From NCBI GenBank assembly GCA_002356435.2, contig AP018040.2, forward strand, positions 3,596,001 to 3,660,000: a stretch of 64,000 nucleotides of DNA. Direction: 5' to 3'. The notes under the pieces were generated by a model. It was given only the letters and a program-made list of their open reading frames with translations. It had not been told where the DNA came from and searched no databases. Shown here piece after piece: positions 34,290 to 43,515 of this stretch (positions are counted from its first letter, which is position 1; every line of letters begins with the position of its first letter). The stretch is from Petrimonas sp. IBARAKI. GTDB taxonomy: Bacteria; Bacteroidota; Bacteroidia; Bacteroidales; Dysgonomonadaceae. The position numbers and the translations under genes are program-made.

Positions 34290-36764
34290 ATGAAAAATTC
34301 ATATTATTTTTTGGTTGTTTCTATTTTGCTGGTGTTTTATTCATGCAAGACTCCCAAAACATCGAGTTCGAGTGATATGCGAAATGTTAGCGGTATCTAC
34401 CCCCATCTGGCATATTACAACAATGAGGGAGAGTGCGGCACAGGAGCTGTTGTCCCCTGGGCCGACAGGTTGTGGGTAATCACCTACGGACCGCATCTTC
34501 CCTTCGGTTCTTCCGATAAACTCTATGAAGTAACTCCGGACCTGGAACAGATAGTCCGCCCGGAAAGCGTCGGTGGGACACCGGCCAACCGGATGATCCA
34601 CAAGGAAAGCAACCAGCTTTTCATCGGTCCCTATGCGATCGACAAGGAAGGTGGCGTCCGTACAATTCCCTATGCCGTAATGCCTGGAAGACATACCGGA
34701 AATGCCCGACACTTGACCGATCCGGCAAATAAAATTTACTACGGGACGATGGAAGAGGGTTTTTACGAAGTGGATGTGAACAGCCTGGAGCCAAAAATGC
34801 TTTACGAAGACGGGAATGTTAGTCGCAAAGCAGGAGAGATGGCCCAGGAGGCTGCGCTCTTGCCGGGTGCTCACGGTAAAGGATTATACTCCGGCCAGGG
34901 CGTGATGGTCTATTCCAACAACGGGGAGACCGGAGAAGCGGCCCTCAGGCAATTCGACATCGAGGCGGGAGGGCTTTTTGAATGGGACGGCAAGGAATGG
35001 AAGCTCGTCCGCCGCAACCAGTTTGTCGAGGTTACAGGCCCCGGAGGAATACAGGGCAATCCGAACCCGGAGACCGACCCGATATGGGCAACCGGATGGG
35101 ACCATAAATCCGTCTTGCTGGCGGTGCGGAATCCGGAAACGGGGTGGGATTTTTTCAGGCTGCCAAAGGCCAGTCACAGTTACGACGGAGCCCACGGATG
35201 GAATACGGAGTGGCCCAGGATACGGGACATCGGAACCGGGGACAACCCCGACTACCTGATGACCATGCACGGCATGTTCTGGCAGTTCCCCAAATCGTTT
35301 ACAGCCGGCCAGTCATTCGGTATCCGACCGCGGTCGGCCTACCTGAAAGTCATCGGCGATTTTGCCAGGTGGAACGGCCAACTGGTCTTCGGATGTGACG
35401 ATTCGGCAAATAGGGAATTCCTGAATAAACGCAAACACAAAGGAGGGATCGAGGGGCCCGGACAGTCGAACTCCAACCTGTGGTTCACCTCCCTCGACAA
35501 ACCCGACCGACTGGGAACAACCACGGCCTCGGGATCCGTCTGGCTGAACGACCGGGTACAGGCTGGGGACGTTTCCGAACCTTTCCTGTTCGCAGGATGG
35601 CCCGGCCGCGGAGCCTGGATTCACAATGGGGGGGAGACCCCGGCCGTATTCGTTCTCGAGGTAGACAGGGAGGGTACACGGAACTGGAGCAAGTTGAAAA
35701 CCGTCTCCCTCGCCGAGGGAGAAAGCAGCTTCATCGAATTCGATCCCCGGGAACCGGGCGAATGGATCAGGGTCAAGGCCAACGCTCCCGCTGTCGCCAC
35801 GGTCAGCTTCAATTACTCCGGGGACGAGAAGCGCACCGCTTCCGCCTCGCCCCTGTTTAAGGGAATCGCAAAAGTAACCCGGGACAGGACAACCGGCGGA
35901 CTGCTCTACGGCCTGGGCGACAACCGGCGGGCACTGGGGGTAGCGGCCGTCACATTCGAGGACGGGAAAGCCTCGGAAACCGGATATTACGAGCTGGACA
36001 GCCGGCTGAACCTGATAAAAAAAGAGGACCCGCAAACCCATGCGTTCATCAGGGAAAAATTCGCCGTCCCCGAAAAGGTGATAGACGTGCAGGAATCGTC
36101 GGTGCTGGTCGTGGACGACAAGAACCGCAGGTGGAGACTGCCCCTGGGAGACGGGCGCTACAAACAACTTACCGATGACGCGCAACTGCGTATCTGTCGG
36201 GAAGTGGCCACCGAAAGGGACCTCTTCCATTCCTGCGGCACTTTTTATGAGCTGCCGGCGGAAAACGCGGACGGGTTCGCCAAGATCAGGCCCATTTCAT
36301 CACATGACTTCAGGATTCACGATTATGCATCATACCGGGGACTGCTGGTGATGACGGGCATTGAGCCCGAGGCGAAGGCGGGGGAACATGTTGTACGCTC
36401 GGACGACGGAAAGGCTGCCGTGTGGGTCGGCGTGATCGATGACTTGTGGGAGCTGGGAAAACCCGTGGGACATGGCGGACCCTGGAAAAACAGCCGCGTG
36501 AAGGCCGGAGAGCATTCCGACCCCTACCTGATCGGGTTTTACGACGAGCGCAGGCTCGAAATATCCCACGACGCCCGCGAAACGGTAACTTTCGTCATCG
36601 AGACCGAACCCGTGGGACACGGACCCTGGATGCTTTACAAGAAAATAACAGTCAAGCCCGGGGAAACTTTCAACCATAAGTTCCCCGACAATTTCCAGGC
36701 ACGCTGGATACGTTTCTCTGCTGACAGGGAATGCGCAGCGACAGCCTGGTTGGAGTACAAATAA
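34290..36764 (+). CDS. Unrecognised PUL lipoprotein with an internal 87-residue duplication
   Basis: I do not recognise a family. The 824-aa protein has a lipobox VFYSC near residue 20. The N-terminal half has repeated short blades with W, G and D (VPWADRLWVITYGPH, HKSVLLAVRNPETGW) suggestive of a beta-propeller. Residues 423-509 and 737-823 align without gaps: both have V-AG--S-P-L, a later ET--FV-E, then W, GE and WIR, and end in Y. Its GC is much higher than that of the genes after it. Neighbours (SusD, then FAD oxidoreductases) suggest glycan binding or processing at the surface or periplasm. The start at 34269 was rejected because the signal peptide begins at the ATG at 34290. Confidence 0.7.
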   Translation: MKNSYYFLVVSILLVFYSCKTPKTSSSSDMRNVSGIYPHLAYYNNEGECGTGAVVPWADRLWVITYGPHLPFGSSDKLYEVTPDLEQIVRPESVGGTPANRMIHKESNQLFIGPYAIDKEGGVRTIPYAVMPGRHTGNARHLTDPANKIYYGTMEEGFYEVDVNSLEPKMLYEDGNVSRKAGEMAQEAALLPGAHGKGLYSGQGVMVYSNNGETGEAALRQFDIEAGGLFEWDGKEWKLVRRNQFVEVTGPGGIQGNPNPETDPIWATGWDHKSVLLAVRNPETGWDFFRLPKASHSYDGAHGWNTEWPRIRDIGTGDNPDYLMTMHGMFWQFPKSFTAGQSFGIRPRSAYLKVIGDFARWNGQLVFGCDDSANREFLNKRKHKGGIEGPGQSNSNLWFTSLDKPDRLGTTTASGSVWLNDRVQAGDVSEPFLFAGWPGRGAWIHNGGETPAVFVLEVDREGTRNWSKLKTVSLAEGESSFIEFDPREPGEWIRVKANAPAVATVSFNYSGDEKRTASASPLFKGIAKVTRDRTTGGLLYGLGDNRRALGVAAVTFEDGKASETGYYELDSRLNLIKKEDPQTHAFIREKFAVPEKVIDVQESSVLVVDDKNRRWRLPLGDGRYKQLTDDAQLRICREVATERDLFHSCGTFYELPAENADGFAKIRPISSHDFRIHDYASYRGLLVMTGIEPEAKAGEHVVRSDDGKAAVWVGVIDDLWELGKPVGHGGPWKNSRVKAGEHSDPYLIGFYDERRLEISHDARETVTFVIETEPVGHGPWMLYKKITVKPGETFNHKFPDNFQARWIRFSADRECAATAWLEYK

Positions 36765-36804
36765 AAAAAGAGATGAAATTCTCCTGTAACAAATAAATTA
36801 TTAA

Positions 36805-38712
36805 ATGAAACAGAAATCCATAAAAGCTATCTTATTGTTTTCTTTATCTTTCCTCTGCGTGTTGTCATCCCATGCTCAATCCATTTTTATTGAGGCGGAG
36901 AGTTTTCAAAATAAAGGGGGATGGGTTGTCGATCAGCAAAGTATAGATGTAATAGGATCTTCATATTTAATGGCCCACGGACTGGGTATTCCTGTTCAGG
37001 ACGCAGCAACAATCATAAAGGTCCCCCAAAGCGGAAGCTACAAGATTTGGGTAAGAACCAGAAACTGGACTGCATCATGGGCTCCAACAGTAGATCCCCC
37101 GGGAAAATTCCAGGTATTGTTTAATGATAAATTATTGACAAAAACTTTATTCGGCACAGAAGAGGCAAACTGGCACTGGCAAGATGGAGGAGTAATTGTC
37201 TTGGAAAAAGGCGAGCTAAAGTTGTCTCTGCATGATATGACGGGGTTCAACGGAAGATGTGATGCCATTCTATTGACAAGCGATTTGAAGTTCTCACCGC
37301 CGAACGACAACAAAATTCTGTCTGCTTTCAGAAAAAAATCATTGAACCTCGGTAGACCGCATTATGCTGGCAAGTATGACTTGGTTGTGGTTGGAGGAGG
37401 AATTGCCGGAATAACTACCGCCATTACTGCTGCAAGGATGGGAAATAAGGTTGCACTTATCCAAAATCGTCCGGTATTAGGAGGAAATAACAGCTCTGAA
37501 GTCAGGGTAGGTCTTTCCGGACTTATTTTTAAGTCCCCGTATCCTAATCTGGGAAAAGTGGTTGATGAGATAGGACCAATTGGCCATTGGACGCTCTTCG
37601 AAGCAAAACAAGATCCTGACGCCGAAAGAAGTAAAAAAATTCTTAAGGTCATCGAGGAGAATCCTGAAAAAAAACAACACAACGCAGGTCCAAAAAGTAA
37701 TTACGAAGATGAAAAGAAAATAGAAATCGTAAAGAATGAAAAAAATATCGATCTCTTCCTGAATACCCATGTTTTTGATGTCAAAAAGCAAGGCAACAAA
37801 ATTACTGCAGTTCTGGGAAAAGATATAGCCAGTGGAGAAGAGACAATTTTCGAAGGGAAATTTTTTGCGGATTGTACGGGCGATGCCAATTTGGGTTTTT
37901 TAGCCGGTGCGGATTATAGAATGGGAAGAGAAAGTAAAGCAGAAACGGGAGAAAAGAACGCACCATCAGAACCCGATAGTCTTGTGATGGGAACTTCAGT
38001 CCAGTGGTATTCCGATAAACTCACCGAGCCGTCCTCTTTCCCCCTCACGCCATGGGCTATACAATTTACCGAGGAAACCAGTCAAAAATTAACACGCGGT
38101 GACTGGGATTGGGAAGCGGGTTTACTGTCTGACCAGATAAGAGATATTGAAAAAATCCGTGATCATACATTAAGAGCTGCTTTCGGCAATTGGTCATTTC
38201 TTAAGAACCACAGCAAAGATAAAGAGCGATATGCAAATTACAAATTATCGTGGGTGGCATATATTGGAGGAAAAAGGGAATCAAGAAGATTACTGGGTGA
38301 TGTGATTCTGACTGAACAGGATGTCTTAAACAGCATCCCCTATGACGATGCCAGCTTTACAACTACCTGGCCGATAGATTTACATTATCCAAAACCGGTA
38401 AAAGGGTTAGAAAATGAAGAACCGTTTTTGTCTGAAGCCGTCACCCAAAATATAAAACCGTATGCAGTTCCATACAGAACCCTATATTCAAGAAATATTG
38501 AAAACCTGTTTATGGCGGGTAGAAACATCAGCGTAACTCACGCTGCATTGGGTACGGTAAGGGTTATGCGAACAACCGGCATGATGGGAGAGGTTGTTGG
38601 AATGGCTGCATCTTTAGCCATTAAACACAAAACAAGTCCCAGGGATATTTATAAAAATCACCTAAGTGATTTAAAAAAATTGATGGAAAAAGGAGTTCTT
38701 GAAACGAAATAA
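36805..38712 (+). CDS. Exported FAD-dependent oxidoreductase with an N-terminal glycan-binding-like domain (copy 1)
   Basis: The 635-aa protein has a Sec signal (SSHAQ, about residue 25), an N-terminal domain of about 125 residues (FIEAESFQNKGGW and onward) like the carbohydrate-binding region of proteins called xanthan-lyase-like, and a PF12831-type FAD domain: VVVGGGIAGITTA with GxGxxG at 197-202, PVLGGNNSSEVRV, FADCTGDANLGFLAGAD and FMAGRNISVTHAALGTVRVM. No twin arginine is present, so FAD must be loaded after Sec export. The related copy starts 114 nt later. The expected role is oxidation of a sugar or sugar-like substrate outside the cytoplasm; the substrate and electron acceptor are unknown. 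Confidence 0.82.
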   Translation: MKQKSIKAILLFSLSFLCVLSSHAQSIFIEAESFQNKGGWVVDQQSIDVIGSSYLMAHGLGIPVQDAATIIKVPQSGSYKIWVRTRNWTASWAPTVDPPGKFQVLFNDKLLTKTLFGTEEANWHWQDGGVIVLEKGELKLSLHDMTGFNGRCDAILLTSDLKFSPPNDNKILSAFRKKSLNLGRPHYAGKYDLVVVGGGIAGITTAITAARMGNKVALIQNRPVLGGNNSSEVRVGLSGLIFKSPYPNLGKVVDEIGPIGHWTLFEAKQDPDAERSKKILKVIEENPEKKQHNAGPKSNYEDEKKIEIVKNEKNIDLFLNTHVFDVKKQGNKITAVLGKDIASGEETIFEGKFFADCTGDANLGFLAGADYRMGRESKAETGEKNAPSEPDSLVMGTSVQWYSDKLTEPSSFPLTPWAIQFTEETSQKLTRGDWDWEAGLLSDQIRDIEKIRDHTLRAAFGNWSFLKNHSKDKERYANYKLSWVAYIGGKRESRRLLGDVILTEQDVLNSIPYDDASFTTTWPIDLHYPKPVKGLENEEPFLSEAVTQNIKPYAVPYRTLYSRNIENLFMAGRNISVTHAALGTVRVMRTTGMMGEVVGMAASLAIKHKTSPRDIYKNHLSDLKKLMEKGVLETK

Positions 38713-38826
38713 CTAAAATATCAAACAGCCAATATGTTGTTGAACCGAATTACAGTATTGTTTTTTTAAGAAAGTTTTAATTTATCTACTTAATATACAA
38801 AGACTTAAAATAAAATTATTAGAAAT

Positions 38827-40722
38827 ATGAGAAAATTTATTGCAATTGTTTTAACAGCATTGATTATACATTCGGCAAATGCTAAGAGTTTAACTTCGCT
38901 TTTTATTGAAGCGGAGAGTTTTCAAAACAAAGGGGGATGGGTGGTAGACCAACAATTCATGGATCTGATGGGGTCTTCCTACCTGATGGCACATGGCCTG
39001 GGCACTCCGGTGAGCGATGCAACCACAACGGTGAATTTCGCCAAAACCGGAGAATATACCGTTTTTGTCAGAACGTACAACTGGACATCTCCCTGGACCA
39101 CTAAAGAAGGTCCCGGCAGGTTTCAATTGACAGTAAACGGAAGAGCCTTAAACAACAAAATTTTAGGTACAAAAAGCAATACCTGGGAGTGGCAGGAGGT
39201 CGGTAAAGTAAAGATAAACTCCAAGACTGTCACCATTGGATTGCGTGATCTGACAGGTTTTAACGGCCGTTGTGACGCTATATACTTTACTGTGGACAAC
39301 GTTTTACCTCCTAATGAACCGGAAGCGTTAACAGCCTTTAGAAAAGAGAAACTGGGGTTACCGGAAGTTGTACCCAATGCAGGAAAATTTGATTTTGTGG
39401 TCGTCGGGGGAGGAGTTGCCGGCATTGCCGCTGCGCTCACCGCTGCCCGGCAGGGCCTTAAGGTTGCCCTCATCCAGGATCGGCCGGTTTTGGGAGGGAA
39501 CAACAGTTCAGAAGTCAGGGTACACCTTGGGGGCAGGATCAACCTCGATCCCTACCCCAAACTTGGAGATGTGGTCAATGAAATTGCCCCTCTCAGGGGA
39601 GGCAACGCCCAGCCAGGAGATTACTACGAAGATGAGAAAAAACTGGAGATGGTCAACGCAGAGAATAACATCAGCTTGTTCCTTAATTTCAGAGCATTTA
39701 AAGTTGAAAAAGAGGGAACAACTATTCGGACAGTATTTGCCAAGCATATTGAAACAGCCGAAGAATTAAGCTTTTCCGCACCACTTTTTGCGGATTGTAC
39801 CGGAGACGGGACGATTGGCTACTTAGCAGGTGCTGATTTTGCCATGGGAAGAGAAAGTAAAGCTGAATTTAATGAAGCTACCGCTCCCGAGGAAGCGGAT
39901 AAAATGACCATGGGATCATCTGTCCAGTGGTACTCAAAAGAAGTGGACAAAAGCTCCGATTTTCCGGAATTTAACTACGGAATTGACTTTAATGAAACAA
40001 ACGCTCAAAAAGTAACCATGGGTGAATGGACCTGGGAGACGGGCATGAACTTTGATCAAATATCCGATTTCGAGAGAGTAAGGGACTACGGTATGCTGGT
40101 AGTATACTCGAACTGGTCCTACCTGAAAAACAAAAGTTCATTCAAAGAAGAGTACAAAAATAGGTACCTGGATTGGGTAGCTTATATTGCAGGAAAAAGG
40201 GAATCACGCAGGCTAATTGGCGATATGGTGTTGACAGAACAGGACATTACCGATTTCGTAATCTATCCTGACGCCTCTGCACCAACAAGCTGGACGATTG
40301 ATCTCCATTACCCTGATCCAAAAAATACAAAGCATTTTCCCGGGGCTGAGTTTAAATCGATTGCGGTTCACAAAACCATACATCCTTATCCCATACCTTA
40401 CCGTTGTTTTTATTCCCGAAACGTAGATAACCTTTTTATGGCAGGAAGAAACATCAGCGTTACACACGTGGCGCTAGGTACCGTGAGGGTTATGCGTACA
40501 ACCGGTATGATGGGTGAAGTGGTAGGAATGGCCGCCACGGTCGCTGCTAAAAACAAAACAAACCCTCGCGGTGTTTATCAGAAACACCTGGATAAATTAC
40601 AACGACTCATGACAGTGGGTGCCGGCAAGTACAACATCGAGAATATACAGAATTATAATTTAGGAGGAACCTTAGGGCCAAAAAAAATAAATCTTCAGAT
40701 TCCACCTTATGACAAAGACTAA
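38827..40722 (+). CDS. Exported FAD-dependent oxidoreductase, paralogue (copy 2)
   Basis: This 631-aa protein is a clear duplicate of the preceding gene: the same N-terminal domain (IEAESFQNKGGWVVDQQ), GGGVAG at 194-199, PVLGGNNSSEVRVHLGG, FADCTGDGTIGYLAGADF and FMAGRNISVTHVALGTVRVM. Differences include a shorter segment after the NNSSEVR block, where copy 1 has about 30 extra residues, and a longer C-terminus. Its last 14 nt overlap the next gene, whose product resembles an FMN-binding protein, suggesting that the electrons pass to it. A Sec signal is present and again there is no Tat motif. Two diverged copies suggest different substrates. Confidence 0.82.
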   Translation: MRKFIAIVLTALIIHSANAKSLTSLFIEAESFQNKGGWVVDQQFMDLMGSSYLMAHGLGTPVSDATTTVNFAKTGEYTVFVRTYNWTSPWTTKEGPGRFQLTVNGRALNNKILGTKSNTWEWQEVGKVKINSKTVTIGLRDLTGFNGRCDAIYFTVDNVLPPNEPEALTAFRKEKLGLPEVVPNAGKFDFVVVGGGVAGIAAALTAARQGLKVALIQDRPVLGGNNSSEVRVHLGGRINLDPYPKLGDVVNEIAPLRGGNAQPGDYYEDEKKLEMVNAENNISLFLNFRAFKVEKEGTTIRTVFAKHIETAEELSFSAPLFADCTGDGTIGYLAGADFAMGRESKAEFNEATAPEEADKMTMGSSVQWYSKEVDKSSDFPEFNYGIDFNETNAQKVTMGEWTWETGMNFDQISDFERVRDYGMLVVYSNWSYLKNKSSFKEEYKNRYLDWVAYIAGKRESRRLIGDMVLTEQDITDFVIYPDASAPTSWTIDLHYPDPKNTKHFPGAEFKSIAVHKTIHPYPIPYRCFYSRNVDNLFMAGRNISVTHVALGTVRVMRTTGMMGEVVGMAATVAAKNKTNPRGVYQKHLDKLQRLMTVGAGKYNIENIQNYNLGGTLGPKKINLQIPPYDKD

Positions 40723-41860
40723 ATTAGCGATACTCATTTTTTTTTCTTCTCTATTCTTGGGCGGATACAATTATTCTCCCGGTGATTCCTTTAAAACAGC
40801 TTTCCCTTCGGAAGATTTTCTCAATATGAAGGGAATAGCTGTTTCCCACGTTATAAAAAATTCCAGCGATAGTCTGTCTGACAATAAAATCGTAGAATTG
40901 CAGGATGAAAACGGACTTACCATCTGGTTTGGCCGCTATTTTTATAAAGATATCTGTATAACAGGAATATGCCGGATGGTCAAATTGTGGATATTTTGGG
41001 ACGGTGTCGGGAATTATTTAGGCATACAACTGAATGAAAAAGAACCGTTGACAAAATCTGACCACACTCCTTTCGAACCACAGGATTATATCCGGTTGGA
41101 CGAAATTCTGGGGGATACGGTTTCAATTTTAAAAGAACTTCAATACGAGGATCTCGTCATTGAAGATGGGCCTCAGCCCAACATCGATGATATACCTGAA
41201 AAGGATCTATTTGAAGTGGACGGCTACTCAAGTGCTACATTGCCATCCTTGAAAGAATATGTGATCAAGGATGCCGTGTTCACATGTTACACATTGTGGC
41301 ATACGGTGTATGGTGAAACAAAAGTGAACATAGATGATATACTGAAAGGGAGGATTGATTCTAATTATCTGAACAAATTACTGAACGGAAGTGAAAATCA
41401 AAAACTGTTTGCTCTTGAGATAATTAGGCAAAACAGTTCTTTTTTCTTCGAATTTAACTCCCAATTACTCCCCCTGATTGCTTCTCAAAACAAGAATATT
41501 TCTGAAAAAGCACTATCTGTAGTAACTCCTCAGTATCTGAGTAATTCAGAGAATCAACTTAGGTTTATTGAGTTAATGGATCATTCTTTGCCGGAAACAA
41601 AATACGAAATAATTTATAAATTACAGTTGATAGACAATATATCCACTGATGCAATTATTCTTTTAATAGATAAATACGCAACTGGAAAAATAAGCGCAGG
41701 AGGGCTGAATCAAATTTTTAAAATTATTTCTAAACGGATAGTCACCAACAAAAATATCCTGAATAACAACGAGATAGAATCTCGACTGGTTCAACTGTCA
41801 AAACATTCGGATCCCTACACCGCCAATCTTACTAAAAACTTTTTAAAGAGCACCAGATGA
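40709..41860 (+). CDS. Exported protein with FMN-binding-like motif and C-terminal helical repeats
   Basis: No family is firmly recognised. The 383-aa protein has a hydrophobic N-terminal signal. Around residue 171 it reads VDGYSSATLPS, resembling the DxxSGATxxS motif of FMN_bind (RnfG/NqrC-like) domains, where the Thr (here T177) carries covalent FMN; the usual Gly is Ser. A CxxxxC pair (C83, C88) lies earlier. After residue 215 it is helical with HEAT-like repeats. It overlaps the upstream FAD oxidoreductase by 14 nt and the downstream CstA gene by 4 nt (ATGA), so it is translationally coupled to both. An electron-transfer role is inferred. Confidence 0.5.
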   Translation: MTKTKLAILIFFSSLFLGGYNYSPGDSFKTAFPSEDFLNMKGIAVSHVIKNSSDSLSDNKIVELQDENGLTIWFGRYFYKDICITGICRMVKLWIFWDGVGNYLGIQLNEKEPLTKSDHTPFEPQDYIRLDEILGDTVSILKELQYEDLVIEDGPQPNIDDIPEKDLFEVDGYSSATLPSLKEYVIKDAVFTCYTLWHTVYGETKVNIDDILKGRIDSNYLNKLLNGSENQKLFALEIIRQNSSFFFEFNSQLLPLIASQNKNISEKALSVVTPQYLSNSENQLRFIELMDHSLPETKYEIIYKLQLIDNISTDAIILLIDKYATGKISAGGLNQIFKIISKRIVTNKNILNNNEIESRLVQLSKHSDPYTANLTKNFLKSTR

Positions 41861-43287
41861 TTACATTTATTTTGTCCCTGGCCATCCTTTTAGCCGGTTA
41901 TATTTTTTATTCCAGATACCTGGAACGGACTATGGAGGCTGACCCGAACAGGCCTACCCCGGCTGTATCCATGAGTGACGGGGTCGACTTCGTTCCGATG
42001 CCCTGGTGGCGAGTCCTGCTTATCCAATTCCTGAATATTGCCGGATTGGGCCCAATCTTCGGCGCAATCGCCGGCGCTCTCTGGGGACCGGTCGCATTCG
42101 TATGGATAGTCCTGGGAACCGTGTTTGCGGGAGCCGTGCACGACTATTTCTCGGGAATGCTCTCTGTCAGGCACAACGGGCTGAGCATAACTGAAGTCAT
42201 CGGCATCTATCTGGGGAATATAACAAAGCAGTTAATGAGAATCTTCACCATTGTGCTCCTGGTGCTCGTGGGGGTAGTCTTTATATCGGGCCCCGCCGGT
42301 ATCCTCGCCAGCCTGACACCAGCCACTTTGGATTTTAGATTTTGGGTCTGGGTGATCTTTTTCTATTATATTTTGGCAACCCTGCTACCCATTGACAAGA
42401 TCATCGGAAAGATTTATCCGGTCTTTGGATTTGCCTTGCTGTTTATGGCTGCAAGCCTGATTATCGCCCTGATAATTAAAGGGTATGCCATCCCGGAGCT
42501 GACCTCCGAAAATTGGCGGAACTTTCATTATGACAAGGAAAAGTTTCCCATCTTCCCCATGCTCTTCATAACCATTGCCTGCGGTGCCATATCCGGTTTC
42601 CATGCCACGCAATCGCCCCTGATGGCCCGCTGCATGAAAAACGAGAAGGAGGGACGGAAAGTATTTTACGGGGCGATGGTCATCGAGGGGGTCGTGGCCC
42701 TTATCTGGGCGGCGATCAGCATGAGCTTCTTCGGAGGTGTCCGGGAGCTAGGTGAAATGATGGTGGCGCAGAAAGGGAACGCCGCATGGGTGGTGAATGA
42801 AATCTCCAACTCCCTGCTGGGAAAATTTGGGGCCATACTGGCCATACTGGGGGTGGTGGCGGCTCCGATCACTTCAGGCGACACCGCTTTCAGGAGCGCA
42901 AGACTCACCGTTGGCGACCTGCTGAGGTTCAATCAAAAACCGATAAGGAACAGGCTGATAATTACGATTCCTCTCTTCGCAGTGGGCTTCTTGCTTACTA
43001 AAATAAACTTCGACGTGGTCTGGCGATATTTTGCCTGGTCTAACCAGACGTTAGCCACGGTTGTTCTCTGGACCATCACCGTATACCTCTTCCGGAAAAG
43101 AAAACCGTATTGGATAACCCTGCTCCCGGCCCTGTTCATGACAGCCGTGGTGACAACATACATCATGCTTGCCCCCGAAGGGCTTGCCCTTTCAAAACCT
43201 GTCTCATACGCTACAGGATTCGCTGTCACAGCCGTGTCTTTTTTGATGTTTCTCTTCTATACAAAAAATTACATAAAAAGAGGATGA
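41857..43287 (+). CDS. CstA-family carrier (carbon starvation protein)
   Basis: A 476-aa integral membrane protein with many hydrophobic helices and the CstA-family segments QFLNIAGLGPIFGAIAGALWG (about 54-74), HDYFSGMLSVRHNG, GFHATQSPLMARCM and APITSGDTAFRSARL. It is shorter than E. coli CstA (about 700 aa), but short CstA forms are common in Bacteroidota. CstA-family members carry peptides or pyruvate. In this locus the substrate could be a small acid or keto product from the oxidoreductases; that is inference. It starts 4 nt inside the preceding gene. Confidence 0.88.
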   Translation: MITFILSLAILLAGYIFYSRYLERTMEADPNRPTPAVSMSDGVDFVPMPWWRVLLIQFLNIAGLGPIFGAIAGALWGPVAFVWIVLGTVFAGAVHDYFSGMLSVRHNGLSITEVIGIYLGNITKQLMRIFTIVLLVLVGVVFISGPAGILASLTPATLDFRFWVWVIFFYYILATLLPIDKIIGKIYPVFGFALLFMAASLIIALIIKGYAIPELTSENWRNFHYDKEKFPIFPMLFITIACGAISGFHATQSPLMARCMKNEKEGRKVFYGAMVIEGVVALIWAAISMSFFGGVRELGEMMVAQKGNAAWVVNEISNSLLGKFGAILAILGVVAAPITSGDTAFRSARLTVGDLLRFNQKPIRNRLIITIPLFAVGFLLTKINFDVVWRYFAWSNQTLATVVLWTITVYLFRKRKPYWITLLPALFMTAVVTTYIMLAPEGLALSKPVSYATGFAVTAVSFLMFLFYTKNYIKRG

Positions 43288-43515
43288 ATATCGCTGCAAC
43301 AGGAATATATATAATTTATTAGCTCAAATACATCACGCTGTATATCTTTTCGATAACTTTAATGTGTCTGCATTATTTAAGATTCAGATAGTTAATTATA
43401 AAGAATATTTGAGAAACATGTTTTAAATTAATATTTTAATTAAACTTATATTTCAACTTAAACCATTTTGATACATTCTATCGGTGACAGCATTTGGATA
43501 AAATTTAAATTAATT

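Noticed and set aside
35313-36230. Open frame of 305 codons on the minus strand
   Set aside because: It is antisense to the GC-rich lipoprotein gene; high GC lowers stop frequency. The sense frame has a signal peptide and an internal repeat.
43368-43460. AT-rich symmetric stretches before the MFS gene
   Set aside because: They are low-complexity runs of A and T with no -7 box or stable stem; inverted symmetry is expected by chance at this composition.
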